Assembly (NCBI GenBank): GCA_905221615.1
Contig: CAJNDT010006015.1
Span: forward strand, 291,922 to 355,921
Origin: Symbiodinium sp. CCMP2592
Taxonomy: Eukaryota > Sar > Dinophyceae > Suessiales > Symbiodiniaceae
Direction: 5' to 3'
Length of the DNA: 64,000 nt
The first letter of the stretch is position 1; every line of letters begins with the position of its first letter. A program made the position numbers and the translations under genes. The notes under the pieces were generated by a model. It saw only the letters and a list, made by a program, of their open reading frames with translations. It did not search any database and was not told where the DNA came from. Positions 23,834 through 34,891 of this stretch are shown here, piece after piece.

Positions 23834-24400
23834 CGCACTCTCTCAACTTCAACCCGCCTCTGTATTATACAAACTACCTCTATATATATATATATATATA
23901 TATATACAAATGTATATGTAGCCTTAGCGCATACTGGTACGTGTCCAGATTTCTGCACGAGGATTCCCTAATTAGATGCATGCCAAAGGGCCGCGCCCGA
24001 ATCGGACACAACGCCCCAAATGCGAGAAATGCGCGATATGTGTGTGTGTGTGTGTGGATATATATATATATACATATTACACATACACGTATTAACGCAT
24101 ACACAAAAGACCTCATACAGAGACACACACGAATGCGCACGCACGCACGCAGACAAATGCTCCTCAAGCCTGTCTGCATCTGGTACCATGGTCTGGCATG
24201 TTTGAGAACCCTGCGGTGTTCTGCAACACCGAAGCCAGCAGGGGCTGCATTTCATGCATATCAGCGGAGGAGACTGCATGCAGACCCCAACGCACAAGAC
24301 CAGTTGGGCGAGACACCCTTGCACTACGCAGCCCTCGCTGGGCAAAGTGCCGCCGCATCCCTGCTCCTCGAAGCCAAGGCAAGATTTCACGAGCTCAACA
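23120..24400 (+). CDS. Ankyrin-repeat protein (partial, at least three exons)
   Basis: The first exon frame (23120-23554) contains AIYDQIDRRFQRWGAGPSVD and a DDDED acidic stretch. After a TTGCAG acceptor at about 23560, the sequence GAHSETALHIAAAAGSMEAM gives one ankyrin repeat (the T-A-L-H-x-A-A-x-x-G core). A second repeat, DQLGETPLHYAALAGQSAAA, lies at about 24300-24370. The intron between them holds the CT and TA microsatellites. Ankyrin repeats mediate protein binding, and nothing here fixes the partner. The SHWWG-type gene lies just upstream, and fusion of the two cannot be excluded. The 3' end is not resolved. Confidence 0.55.
23754..23828. repeat. (CT)n microsatellite, about 37 units
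   Basis: A nearly pure TC/CT run inside the presumed intron between two ankyrin exons. It is followed by a TA tract at about 23881-23906 and, downstream, by TG and TA tracts at about 24037-24072. The arginine/glutamate- and serine/leucine-rich ORFs here are translations of the repeats. Confidence 0.9.
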
Positions 24401-24555
24401 GGACACTACTGCAGTACTATCCAGAACTGATTCGAATGCAGTGGGTCTGTCAGAGTATCGCCGTTTCCAGGCCAACATTCTTTGCGAAAATTCTCTTGCC
24501 CAGGACTGCTCAGATGCAAGTACCACTGCTGAACCCGCTGTTCCTCGTAGAGTAG

Positions 24556-25386
24556 TGGCGAGTACTGCCTTCTCGTTCTCCTGAGGATCCCTTATTCGTG
24601 GCCCAGCAGAAGCTTGCATGCAACTGTGCCGTCGCCCATGCTTAGCTGACGCTTTGAGCTGAGCCGCCGAGGAACCCCGCTGGCTTTCTCGGCATCTCAA
24701 TGAGCTCCTTTGCCGGCTTTCCGCTCGCGAGCTCTGCTGAAAAGCGCTCTGCCGAAAGGCGCTGCAAGTTGGTTGGAACCGCATGAGACGCGCAAAGGCA
24801 CTCCGCGGCCTTTCGGCTACAGTACTCATCTACATTATCCCACGCACCTGTCACTTGTGTCACTTGGGTTTCTAGCAGTTAAAATCCTGGCTCAGCTCCG
24901 TCAATACTGCACAACATGCGCACACATAACCAAGAAGAGACGAACGACAAGGCAAGCAGCCAGTCGGCATCGGCCTCGCCCACAAATACAAACCCAGACC
25001 ACGTTGCACAAAGGTATCCTTTCCCCTCCTGAAGCTGAGATGCACGCTGGATGGCCATGGCCTACTGGAAGATCCCAGAAGGCCATGGCCAAAAGCTCGA
25101 AACTTGCACTCTGGCACACGTTTGCCACGAGTCTCAAAATCCAGGTGGCGAAGATGCAACCGTCTTCGCGCTGGCGCAGCTCTTGCAGTACCAGACCTAG
25201 CGCTGGCGTCATGGCTTTCCCCCATCCACTCTCCGGGCGTCTCAAACCTTCCCTTTCCAAGGCGATCCTAAGCTGGCTGTAGCATGCAAGGCGGATAATG
25301 TGTGGCTGTTGCCTCTAGAAAGCTCAGAAAGCTCGGCTCAACTTGGCCAGAGCTGGAGTGGGAGGTGTAGCACCCGGTACTGTATT
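24556..25386. other. Open frames on both strands, not assigned
   Basis: A plus frame of 190 codons (24710-25282) and minus frames of 117-144 codons overlap. None has a recognisable domain, and I cannot choose between them. Confidence 0.3.
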
Positions 25387-25489
25387 GGGAGTTTCCGAAG
25401 ATAGGGGAGCCTAGTATAGTACTCTAAGTAGTAGGATCCTTCTCATCAGGACCCCCAAAAACGGGTACCCCTAATTTTCGGAAACTCCC
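25387..25489. mobile_element. Hairpin element with 22-bp imperfect inverted repeats
   Basis: The left arm, GGGAGTTTCCGAAGATAGGGG (21 bp) at 25387-25407, faces its near-perfect reverse complement at 25468-25489, which ends CGGAAACTCCC. The loop is about 60 bp. The terminal GGGAGT is shared with the hairpin at 7565-7650 and with the motif family at 506-5953. It is MITE-like by structure only. Confidence 0.45.
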
Positions 25490-26179
25490 GGGATGGTCTT
25501 TCGAAGCATGGAGCCTCAAGGAGCTGCAACAAGTAACTTGTGGGCTCGACTTGAGAAGTGGTTTTTTAATATAGGAAAAGCAGAGCGCCATTGTTTTGGG
25601 ACCTTTTTGTCAATCTGCTTTCGGTGCTCATTTTCAAATTTTCGTCGAGTGTGGAAAGGTGGAACGGCGGTAGCCGACCTGCTAGCGCTGTTGGATACAT
25701 CTACCGGGAGGCAGAGATGTTGGCAAAGCGGAGTCTGAGGAGTTTCCGGTCCAACCTCGGGCCAGGAAGGCGGCAGCCTCCATCGCTGGGTCGTGCAGTC
25801 GCATGGAGGCGTGCAGAATTTCGTGAACGCTCATGCGGATGCCCGGCCGCCTGGGTGCAATGACGCACGAAGCCTTTCCCACTGCCACGTGGACCAAGGT
25901 TTTCGCTCTGGAACCAAGAAAGCCAGGCAGGTTGGAAGAGAGCACCTGCAAGGAGTAGCGCAGCGGACCAGCCAGACCTGGGATTTGTTTGTCGCTACTG
26001 CTAACCATCTTTGCTCAAGCGTCGGCTCAGAAAGGATGTCTCATGTTAGGCTTCCATCAAGATGCTTGAGAGACATGGCCGGCGCGTATGTGAAGACCAG
26101 TCTTCTTGCAACACTGCAGACAGTCGACTAAACCCGATCAGTGAAGGTGCGTGCTAAGCGGACCTGTGCCGAAGCGCTA

Positions 26180-29100
26180 ATGGCTTTGCATGGCGTGAGA
26201 GTGCTTGAGCTGGAGGGTGACGCGCTCGGAAAGTGTCGGCACGAACCTTTGGGACATGAAGGCATGAAAGCAAATGCGCCCTAGACGTCCCTTCATACTT
26301 AAGCACTATGAAGCCAATATTAAGTCACTACATTCTACCATCTGCGTCCGTAATCACCGCATCATTCTCATCTGCAACAGCATCATCATGCCACTGTTTG
26401 ACTAAGCGGTGTGAGAATCCTTTCGAAGGCATCGGGCCATGCCCACTGGCTGCTTGTGTTCTCGCAGACTTTGGTGCAGATGCGCCACCCCCGGCCACGC
26501 AAGTTGTGCTACCACAGGCTTCTGAGCACCAAAAGTGTGGCGATCGAGGTTGTGACTGTTTGCCGGGCGTTTTGTGCTTACTCGCACGGGTATGAAAGTG
26601 CTGATCTGCAAAATCGGTCTTCAAAAGACTTGCGCAGTCTCCAGTGCGGCTTGAGGCAGGGAGGCCGAGCGCGCTCGCAAGGAGATCCAGTTTCCCGTGG
26701 CAAGCGACCGTCACCCAGCGCACTGCTGCAACGAAACATCGGCAGCTTGGAGCAAACTTGGAGTCGAGGATCCGTCGCTGTGAACATCAAGACTGCGGCG
26801 GGTGTGAAGGCGCACTTTGAATCTGCTGCGATCTCTTGGGATCCATTGCGGCGATCTGTGAAGTCTGCAATAATGAAGCCGGAAGACTTTGCGCATTGCT
26901 CCTGAGCACAATTCGTCCAGCTGCTGTTGCAGCAAACATGCTCCAGCCGATGTCACCGTGGCAGGTTGTCCAGAAGCTTGCTTCGACGGTTGACGTGTTC
27001 CTGGAGCCTTTCCGGCCAGGGGTCGTGACCTCAAGACATCTCACTCAAGGCCAAGTCTCAACGACAGGGTCAAAAGGCTTAGGCTTAGGCAGTATCATCA
27101 GGGCAGAAGCTGAAATATGCCATCCCAATGTTTGCAGTGGGGCTTTAGAGCAGAGGGGCGCATGCAAAGGATTTGCTCGATGCATGTGACGTCCACGACT
27201 GTCGCCGGAAGACACCTTATAGCTTAGAGGCTTAGAGCCCCGCTTCCAAGCGTGTTGTCCAAGAAATCCGAAGCAAAGACCGGGACCCTGGATGGGTTGT
27301 CTCAGTGACCGTTGTGTCATAATTACTGTAACGGCCACATCCTTTCATAAAGCACATCGATGCCGACACCAACCGACACCCATCTCCATGACAGATTCAG
27401 ATGAAAGGGTCCCTGATGACAACGTGGGAACGGACCTGCTACCAGGGCATCCGCTGGGCTTGCTTCCGTGCCCGCACGATGTTTTGTCGGTGCTCTCATG
27501 CTGCTGCTTTCCCAACCACTCAGTGGTACGGACTTTAAAACAAAGCTTTGCGAGGTTAGGAGGCAGGGCATTTATGAGAGGCTATCTACAGATCCCTGCT
27601 TTTCATTTTGCACAGGCAGGCCCCAAAGGCGACACCAAGCAACATCAAGTGCTTGATAGTATGGTCTGGTCTTTTGGCCGCCCCTCCATGCAACGATGAA
27701 CTGCTTCACTCCGGTTCCGGTAGCCAGATGCCTTAGTCTCGTTTGGCAAAGCTGCAAAGGGTGGGCCTGAAGTTGGTCTGTGCTGGGGCGGCGGCCATGG
27801 CACCTGCCGTCGGTGATGACGCATGATGTACGATTCTTCTCGTGCTAGCGGCAGTGGCATTGCAGCATTTGAGAATGATGGTAACAGTGTAATAAGGCTA
27901 TCATGCTGCACGAGTGGGCTGCTGAGTGTTCGAAAACGGCTGCAACCGCAAATGTGACATCACTCGCACAGCGCAAACTGGTCTCAGCTTTTTGGGTCTC
28001 CAGACCTGCCAGACGCAGCGCATCGTGCCAGCTCTCAGCCTAACTCCTCAAGGCTTTATGGGCTTCGGAGCGCAGGCGACAGAAAAGGCCCTAAAAACAC
28101 AGGTCCTAAAGCCTATGTAGACTAGGCCAAAACCAAAGCCTCGCGTTGATCCCCGAGGTGGTGGAGAAGCTCGGTTTGGGCCCCGAGGCTCCGGGCTCAC
28201 GGTCAAATGCATGTCGTTAGAGACAGGGTTACGTACAGCTTGAGACGTTCATGAGGTGCTTTGCAGTGAGAATCCGGGCCTTATCTATGGTCGCATGACA
28301 GGCATGGAGCTTAGTCGACGAGCACGACATCGATTCTTGCAAATTCAGGGATGGAGTCTGAAATGCTGGACTTGGTTGCTGCCTAATATAGCTGAGGATA
28401 TGGCCAGGGTGGAACAGAGTTCAGCTCGATGGCGGGACATGACAACAACTATCTCGCTCTGGCAGGCATGCTTCAAATTTAGAGCCCTTCCGTGGTCCGT
28501 AAGATTTGGCGCCGGATAGCTGTGAGAGGCACGTTGGACTTCTTCAGGCGCGGGAATGAAAAGCCTTTCCCTCCGGCGAACTTTGCGGGCGACTATGCTC
28601 CAGCCTCATCTTATGAGCGTGTATACTTGGATTGGCTTGGTCTTGCGCGGAGAAGGATGTGTGAGCTCGAGGCAGGAGGAGCCATGATGCTGGCGCTGGG
28701 TGTTCTCCTTGTCGGGGCTCCAGTGCACGACCGCTTTGAAACTTGCTTTGTGTCACCCGAACTCGAGCTGGATCCGCAGGCCCTGGTCGAACGCAGCCGG
28801 AGCGGCCGTGGCCAAGTCATCGATGCCGCCATGGTCGATGGCGCCAACTACACGGTGCTCTCCCTTTGCTCTGGGGGGGGCTTTCATTCAGCTCACAGTT
28901 CATCCAAGCAGGCACTCCCACTTTTCAAGTGGATGCAATCTGGCCTTGTTCCAGCCCGAGACTCGGCATCTACATATCATGACGGCTTGCAGGGTTCCGC
29001 GCATCATCTGGAATGGGAGCATAGGTATGTTGTGCAAACTCGGAAGGACCGAATAAACCCTCACTGGATGCATAAACTTTGCGCTGCGCTCAACCGCCTG

Positions 29101-31746
29101 CAAACACTGCATGCATGAACCCGCTTCCACTAAGCAGGCCTAACGCACGAAAGCATCAGACATTCAATTCCTTGCTAAAACTCGACCGTAAAGCCAGCGG
29201 GGATGTTCCAGAATCCGGCCTCGGATGGATGTGAGAACTAAAGCAAATTACAGCCAGAAGTTAGGGAGTTGCTCATCCCACTAACGATGGCGGCGTTGTG
29301 GTCAAAGATACAAACTTGAAGTTTCAAACTTGATCAAGTGACTCATACTTTCTTTGTTACCCCTTGCACATGTCAGTCATGTCACAACATGTCATACAAC
29401 TCTCATACATTCGCGTCAGCTAGCTTTCGCGTCGTGCATTGGCTATCCTTCTGCTTCGGGGGCACTTGATGTCGTGGTTGGCTCTGTGGGAAACTTAAGG
29501 CGGTCTGCCTAGTAGTAAATTGGAGTCTGCCGATTTTGGCAACTCCAAATTTCGTGCAGGGGGTGAAGTAAGCGACACAGACGCGTTGAAGCTTGGCAGA
29601 GTGTGCAAACACAGAGATCAAGACCCAGGTAGGAAGTGATGGCCATGTAGTGGCCTCAGACTTTATCTTATGCCGGGGCCTTTGAGGCAGAATGTTGTAT
29701 GTACCCCGAGCCCGGTGCCTGTGCTCGCCCTGATTGGCGCTCAGGTCAGGCTCCACATTGGTCCGACATATATCTCTGTAAAGAAGATCCAGCAGTACCC
29801 TTACGATGGCTCATTGTTTGCTTGAGCTATGTGTCCTTCTACATCAGTTCATGCTTGGCACGGGAGGGATTTGTGCGAAGGACTGAGTAAAAACATGCTG
29901 AACGACACTGAGGACAAGAAAGGAACACATCAATACATCTCAGTGCGCCCTGTGGCTGTCACGGGGGAACCATTGCAGAAGCTTGTAAAGTCTTGTGCGA
30001 GGGAGAGGTAGGGAATGTGTGAAATTGCAAGAAATTGCAAGGTATGTAGATGTCTTAGATGTCTTCATATCTACAGGTGCACTGGGCATCCAGCACACCT
30101 AAACATTAAGCGAGTGTAGCTCCACGGCTGGCAGACATGGGCTGCTTTCGTGCATGCATCAGGCTGAAGAGATAGATGGTTAGGCAGGACTGCATATGTG
30201 TACAATTATGCAGATGTGCATGTGTACATGTAGACAAGTTCGGCATGGATGTGTGCGTGCTTGTGTATGTATGTATGTATGTATGCATGTACCCATGTAC
30301 GTATACATGCATGCATGTATGGATGTATGTATACATGCATGCGCATGTTGGCAAACACGTTCTAAAACAAAAATTAGGAGTATCATGGGTAGGCAGGTAC
30401 ATAATGGCAGGTAGATAGGGAGATACAGAGATAGAGGCGGAGATAGATAGATAGATAGACGGATAGACAGACAGATAGGGCAGGTACGCAGGTACATAGA
30501 TAGACAGATAGATTTGCACCTACGTTTTGCACAGCATTGTGCAGGTACAGGCGATCGAACCCCAGTTCTACAAGGTGCTCTTGAACGGACTTGGGTCGCA
30601 CAGCTGCAGCGAAACAGTTGGGGCTTCAACTCCTGTGTAATGGTCAACGTTCCATCAGACCAGTGTCAGAGGCCTGTCTTTGCAGAAAAACTCTTCTCGA
30701 GAAGTGGTTGTAAGGGAGCTGCACGTGAAGCAATTCCAAGCAAGGCTTGCGGCAGAAGAGCTGCCAGCACAGTATGATCGCAAGGCAATCAGACACAGAT
30801 CTCAAGTCCCGACCTGCGGCAGCTCCTAGCAGCTGTTCGTTCCTTCAGGCTTGGCCTCAAATGAAGTCCCGCTTTGCCTCGATCTTTCTCACAAAGACTC
30901 GAGACGAATGGGAAGCGAGCTCGGGTAAGTTTCCACGTCCCGGGATTCGAAGATTGATCCACATGGATCCGTTTGCGTGCTAAGGCCAAGGTGTTTGCTG
31001 GCACCGACGCGTGCTGCGTGCCGGTCCTGAATGCATCAGAGGCGGCTCGGTCCTCAGTGATGGTATTTGTAGCTACTAAATCGTATCGACCTCGCTCTTA
31101 CTACTCGTATCAGGCTGCACATCCTCACAACAGAAGAAGGCATAGCTCGGAGCTCGGCGGCTTTTCCTCCCTTCGTTCCCTCTGAAGGGCGTATCGACTG
31201 AGGCTTTGAGCCGACACCCGGCAGGAGTCTCAGTCGAAGCCCAAGGCATGTGATGTCCTCTTCAGTCTTTGAGGCGCACCTGGCGTTTACGAGCCTGCGC
31301 CTGCACCCAAGCTGAGCCGCACCCCGGGCCATGTGCGTGGGCCTCGGCTTGATGCAGTGAGCAAGGTTCTTTCTCGTTCTGTTGGTCCTTGAGGCCAAGA
31401 CCATGCCCAGTGCCGGGATCGAACACCAGAGAGGCGCTTCAAAGACTGTGAACCCAAGACGCGAAAGAAAGCATAACTGGCATAACTCAACGTGAGTGCT
31501 AACCCCAATTCATGACCGCCTTTGGTTCTTCACGTTGAGAGCTTCCAGGTGCTGGTCGCCTCTGGCTACTCAAAACAGGAGGATGCCGCCTCAGAGAACC
31601 CAAGAGCCGCTGCGGAGGAAGGGGTTCTGGGGACGCTGTTAGGTAGATGTCCTCTTCAAGGAGGGTGTGGTCGCAGAAGCTCGAAGCGAGCCATCGAAGC
31701 TTTGAGTGGGAAAAGACTGCTCGTTGGCGGATTCTTGCCTCCATAG
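26180..31746 (+). CDS. AMACR: Alpha-methylacyl-CoA racemase (CoA-transferase family III)
   Basis: Racemises the C2 methyl of branched acyl-CoA esters so that they can enter beta-oxidation, usually in peroxisome or mitochondrion. Homology-guided exons: 26180-26216, 26429-26481, 26549-26566, 26660-26705, 26769-26809, 26965-27021, 28158-28187, 28256-28301, 28397-28469, 28548-28596, 28672-28710, 28780-28854, 28912-about 28959, 29750-about 29794, 29913-29977, 30715-30784, 30849-30914, 30985-31056, 31114-31144, 31274-31332, 31549-31746. Phases agree across exons 1-12 and across the last seven. Landmarks: start MALHGVRVLELEG, DVFLEPFRPGV, MAGHDNNYLALAG, GRGQVIDAAMVDG, EWEAKVFAGTDACCVPVL. The catalytic His/Asp pair (GHD), the Asp in AGDY and a Glu in TGEP align with the known active site. 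The RGxNxLDGG exon (between 28.96 and 29.75 kb) was not found and the C-terminal end is uncertain. No C-terminal peroxisomal tripeptide is seen. Confidence 0.85.
30256..30475. repeat. ATGT/TGCA and GATA microsatellites in an AMACR intron
   Basis: GTAT/ATGC tetranucleotides run from about 30256 to 30345. AGATAGAT/GACAGA units run from about 30417 to 30515. They lie in the inferred intron 29978-30714. Confidence 0.8.
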
Positions 31747-31966
31747 GCAAGCGCTCAATTCGCTGGAAGAGACCAAGCCATTGCCAAACACGAGAGGAAC
31801 CTTAGCCTTTGCTCTTCGGCAGGCGACAGTTGCCCCACCATCCGCCTTCGAAGTGCAGAAGAGCAGATGGCCAGCAAGCTCGGAGCCTTTGCCTTGGCTT
31901 AGAAGAAGCAGTTTCCGGTGTTTTCATGGTCACAGGTTGCAGAGTCCCACTTGCTCGTGCTTGGCC

Positions 31967-31976
31967 TTGGCTCAAG
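31967..31976 (+). other. Spliced-leader relic upstream of Sm-F copy 1
   Basis: TTGGCTCAAG is identical to the last ten bases of the 22-nt dinoflagellate spliced leader. It lies 32 bp before the ATG on the coding strand. The upstream bases (GTGCTTGGCC) no longer match the leader. A genomic relic of this kind is known in dinoflagellates and is read as a sign that a trans-spliced mRNA was once reverse-transcribed back into the genome. A possible AG acceptor for current trans-splicing lies at 31991-31993. Confidence 0.6.
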
Positions 31977-32008
31977 ACCCCAGTCTCTTAGCAGCTGTGT
32001 CTGGCACC

Positions 32009-32920
32009 ATGGCGACCGTGCCAGTTAACCCGAAGCCCTTCCTGAATGACCTTACGGGCATCCTGGATAAACTTTGCTGTGACCAAGTGTCCGCCGGCAC
32101 ACGTCTGCTCTGTTACTTAGGCAAGCTAGTGCTTTGCAAGCTGAAATGGGGCGCCTTGGACCGCGTTTCAATGCACAATGCCTTCGACGTTGCACGTGCA
32201 CGGAACGATGTTTTGAAGCGGGATGTTTTCCAACCAGACTTGGTGAAGCAAGCTCTTGTGGAGGCAGCACAAATGCCAGTGCAATCTCCGAATTTCATGA
32301 GCCCTATCAGTCAGCTGAATGCTGCCAGCAGAAGCCATGCGCACACCGCGAAGTAAAGCTTCCAAAGTAGGGTTCGAATGAAACGGCGGCTTGTGTTCTG
32401 ACGAGATTGGACTCGAGGTATGGAGTACAAAGGCTCCCTGAAATCCATTGACCCTTACATGAACCTCCAGCTGCTCAACACAGAGGCGTCGGCAGTCATG
32501 CTGTTTGGGCTGTTGACATCCGGAACTCATTGTTGCGGCGGCGGTCACCACTTGCGTTCCTGCAGCAGAGACGTTCTTCGTCGAGGTAAGATGCACTGAG
32601 TATGCACCGCTTGGGTGCTCATAGTATCATGGCCCAGACTCCTACATCTCTTTACTTGGACAAACTGTGAATCTGAAGGGCCCTGAGCTTTGCAGGAGTG
32701 GGTTGACGGCAGCTTCCGGGGCAACCTTGGGGAGGTCTTCATTCGCTGCAACAACGTTCTGCCGCTGTACGAAGAGTTGTAGAAATTGCAGACATGTGTT
32801 CATGCTCACGGTTCCTTGCAGCTCCGCAGGCTGCAGTTATCTTTCGACACGGCAGCTGACAGAGTGTGCATGCCGAGGTACATCCGTGGAATGGCCGATG
32901 AGGAGTCAGATATGGACTGA
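32009..32920 (+). CDS. SNRPF: Small nuclear ribonucleoprotein F (Sm-F), copy 1
   Basis: One of the seven Sm proteins that form the ring on U1, U2, U4 and U5 snRNAs in the spliceosome. Five exons: 32009-32057, 32121-32150, 32418-32485, 32696-32760 and 32878-32920. Joined, they give 84 residues, against 86 in human. It starts MATVPVNPKPFLNDLTG, then KLKWGMEYKGSL, the Sm1 core DPYMNLQLLNTEEWVDG, and the Sm2 core GNLGEVFIRCNNVLYIRG, with an acidic tail ending ESDMD. The four introns (63, 267, 210 and 117 bp) all have GC donors and AG|G acceptors. The exon 4 donor was placed after GTTCT so that NNVLYIRG is kept; three bases later would add a proline. The gene starts 32 bp after a spliced-leader relic, and a second copy begins 412 bp after its stop. 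Confidence 0.93.
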
Positions 32921-33290
32921 GCAGAGTAGCCAGATCTGATATAACTGGGCAAGCGAGGCAGAGATTGCTGGCTCGACATTGCCTCGCAAGTGTTTGTCCC
33001 GATGCAGTCGATGGTGAATGCAGGATATGCAAGGCTTTCGCAGCAATCAGCTCAGGCTACTTTACAGCCATAACTTGTACACCGCGCCTTGACATTCATG
33101 ATGCGCTCACCTCTCAGAGTCTCAGAGCAAGCGTGAGAAGCACTGCTGAACGTGCATGGCCCAACAGCCAGTCTGAGAGGCTCGGAGTTTCAGGCAGTTT
33201 TGCTGCAAGCGCAAAAAAGAGCAGAGCCTCCAGCTGCGTTCGCCGGTTGCTCTTGGCATGTGGTCCATTATGATTTGCTCGTGCTTGGCC

Positions 33291-33300
33291 TTGGCTCAAG
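33291..33300 (+). other. Spliced-leader relic upstream of Sm-F copy 2
   Basis: The same TTGGCTCAAG as at 31967, duplicated together with the gene, again 32 bp before the ATG. Confidence 0.6.
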
Positions 33301-33332
33301 ACCCCAGTCTCTTAGCAGCTGTGTCTGGCACC

Positions 33333-34234
33333 ATGGCGACCGTGCCAGTTAACCCGAAGCCCTTCCTGAATGACCTTACGGGCATCCTGGATAAACTTTG
33401 CTGTGACCAAGTGTCCGCCGGCACACGTCTGCTCTGTTACTTAGGCAAGCTAGTGCTTTGCAAGCTGAAATGGGGCGCCTTGGACCGCGTTTCAATGCAC
33501 AATGCCTTCGACGTTGCACGTGCACGGAACGATGTTTTGAAGCGGGATGTTTTCCAACCAGACTTGGTGAAGCAAGCTCTTGTGGAGGCAGCACAAATGC
33601 CAGTGCAATCTCCGAATTTCATGAGCCCTATCAGTCAGCTGAATGCTGCCAGCAGAAGCCATGCGCACACCGCGAAGTAAAGCTTCCAAAGTAGGGTTCG
33701 AATGAAACGGCGGCTTGTGTTCTGACGAGATTGGACTTGAGGTATGGAGTACAAAGGCTCCCTGAAATCCATTGACCCTTACATGAACCTCCAGCTGCTC
33801 AACACAGAGGCGTCGGCAGTCATGCTGTTTGGGCTGTTGACATCCGGAACTCATTGTTGCGGCGGCGGTCACCACTTGCGTTCCTGCAGCAGAGACGTTC
33901 TTCGTCGAGGTAAGATGCACTGAGTATGCACCGCTTGGGTGCTCATAGTATCATGGCCCAGACTCCTACATCTCTTTACTTGGACAAACTGTGAATCTGA
34001 GCTTTGCAGGAGTGGGTTGACGGCAGCTTCCGGGGCAACCTTGGGGAGGTCTTCATTCGCTGCAACAACGTTCTGCCGCTGTACGAAGAGTTGTAGAAAT
34101 TGCAGACATGTGTTCATGCTCACGGTTCCTTGCAGCTCCGCAGGCTGCAGTTATCTTTCGACACGGCAGCTGACAGAGTGTGCATGCCGAGGTACATCCG
34201 TGGAATGGCCGATGAGGAGTCAGATATGGACTGA
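33333..34234 (+). CDS. SNRPF: Small nuclear ribonucleoprotein F (Sm-F), copy 2
   Basis: Tandem duplicate of the preceding gene, with exons 33333-33381, 33445-33474, 33742-33809, 34010-34074 and 34192-34234. Every exon base is the same as in copy 1 as far as I can check, so the 84-residue product is identical. The intron before exon 4 is 10 bp shorter, having lost AAGGGCCCTG or an equivalent. The exon 3 acceptor context reads TTGAG instead of CTCGAG. Both copies share the same 5' flank including the leader relic, so both could be expressed. Nothing suggests that either is a pseudogene. Confidence 0.93.
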
Positions 34235-34891
34235 GCAGAGTAGCCAGATCTGATATAACTGGGCAAGCGAGGCAGAGATTGCTGGCTCGACATTGCCTCG
34301 CAAGTGTTTGTCCCGATGCAGTCGATGGTGAATGCAGGATATGCAAGGCTTTCGCAGCAACCAGCTCAGGCTACTTTACAGCCATAACTTGTACACCGCG
34401 CCTTGACATTCATGATGCGCTCACCTCTCAGAGTCTCAGAGCAAGCGTGAGAAGCACTGCTGAACGTGCATGGCCCAACAGCCAGTCTGAGAGGCTCGGA
34501 GTTTCAGGCAGTTTTGCTGCAAGCGCAAAAAAGAGCAGGAGCTGTCAGCCATGTGGGCATTAGCAAAAGCACTGGTGGAGATTGCAAGCGCACGCGTCAC
34601 GTGCCCAGTTGATACCGCCGTGCCACTACTTCCAGATGGGATGTTGCACGAAAGGTGCAGCTTGCAAGCCTGGCTCTCGGTGAATGGTACTCGTAAGTCG
34701 GGTCAAGTCTGCATGGACTCAAAAATCCAACACATCCAAGAAAAGGTGCTGGGGTCGGGCCCATGACTGAGGTTTTCTCACAGTCTTTCTGCCCCACGAT
34801 CGAGACAGGCCTGTTCTTGTCAGCGGAGACATTCACTTGAGCCCCTCAGCACAAGTAGCGGAGAAGCTAATGTTCGCAAAACTGCTTGCAG

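Larger units (their letters stand above)
31951..34538 (+). repeat. Recent tandem duplication carrying two Sm-F genes
   Basis: Copy 1 is 31951-33224 and copy 2 is 33275-34538, separated by 50 bp of unrelated sequence. By eye they differ only at 32415/33739 (C/T), 33047/34361 (T/C) and a 10-bp deletion in copy 2 just upstream of exon 4. All three changes are intronic or downstream of the stop, so both copies encode the same protein. Confidence 0.95.

Noticed and set aside
23533-23971. Arg/Glu-rich and Ser/Leu-rich ORFs
   Set aside because: They translate the CT microsatellite in an intron of the ankyrin gene.
28492-29118. 208-codon ORF across AMACR exons 10-13
   Set aside because: It happens to stay open through several introns. 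Alignment to racemases shows that only 28548-28596, 28672-28710, 28780-28854 and part of 28912 onward are coding.
30106-30519. Minus-strand Tyr/Thr/His-rich ORF
   Set aside because: It translates the ATGT and GATA microsatellites in the AMACR intron.
31395-31430. Possible tRNA T-arm (TTCGATCCC on the minus strand)
   Set aside because: No acceptor stem, D-arm or anticodon arm could be paired around it, and it lies in an AMACR intron.
31706-32356. 216-codon ORF covering the start of Sm-F copy 1
   Set aside because: It reads through intron 1 of Sm-F and runs upstream through the leader relic. The five-exon Sm-F model explains the conserved parts.
33258-33680. 140-codon ORF with MATVPVNPKPF inside
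   Set aside because: Same as above for copy 2: only the part from 33333 to 33381 and a short exon 2 are coding.
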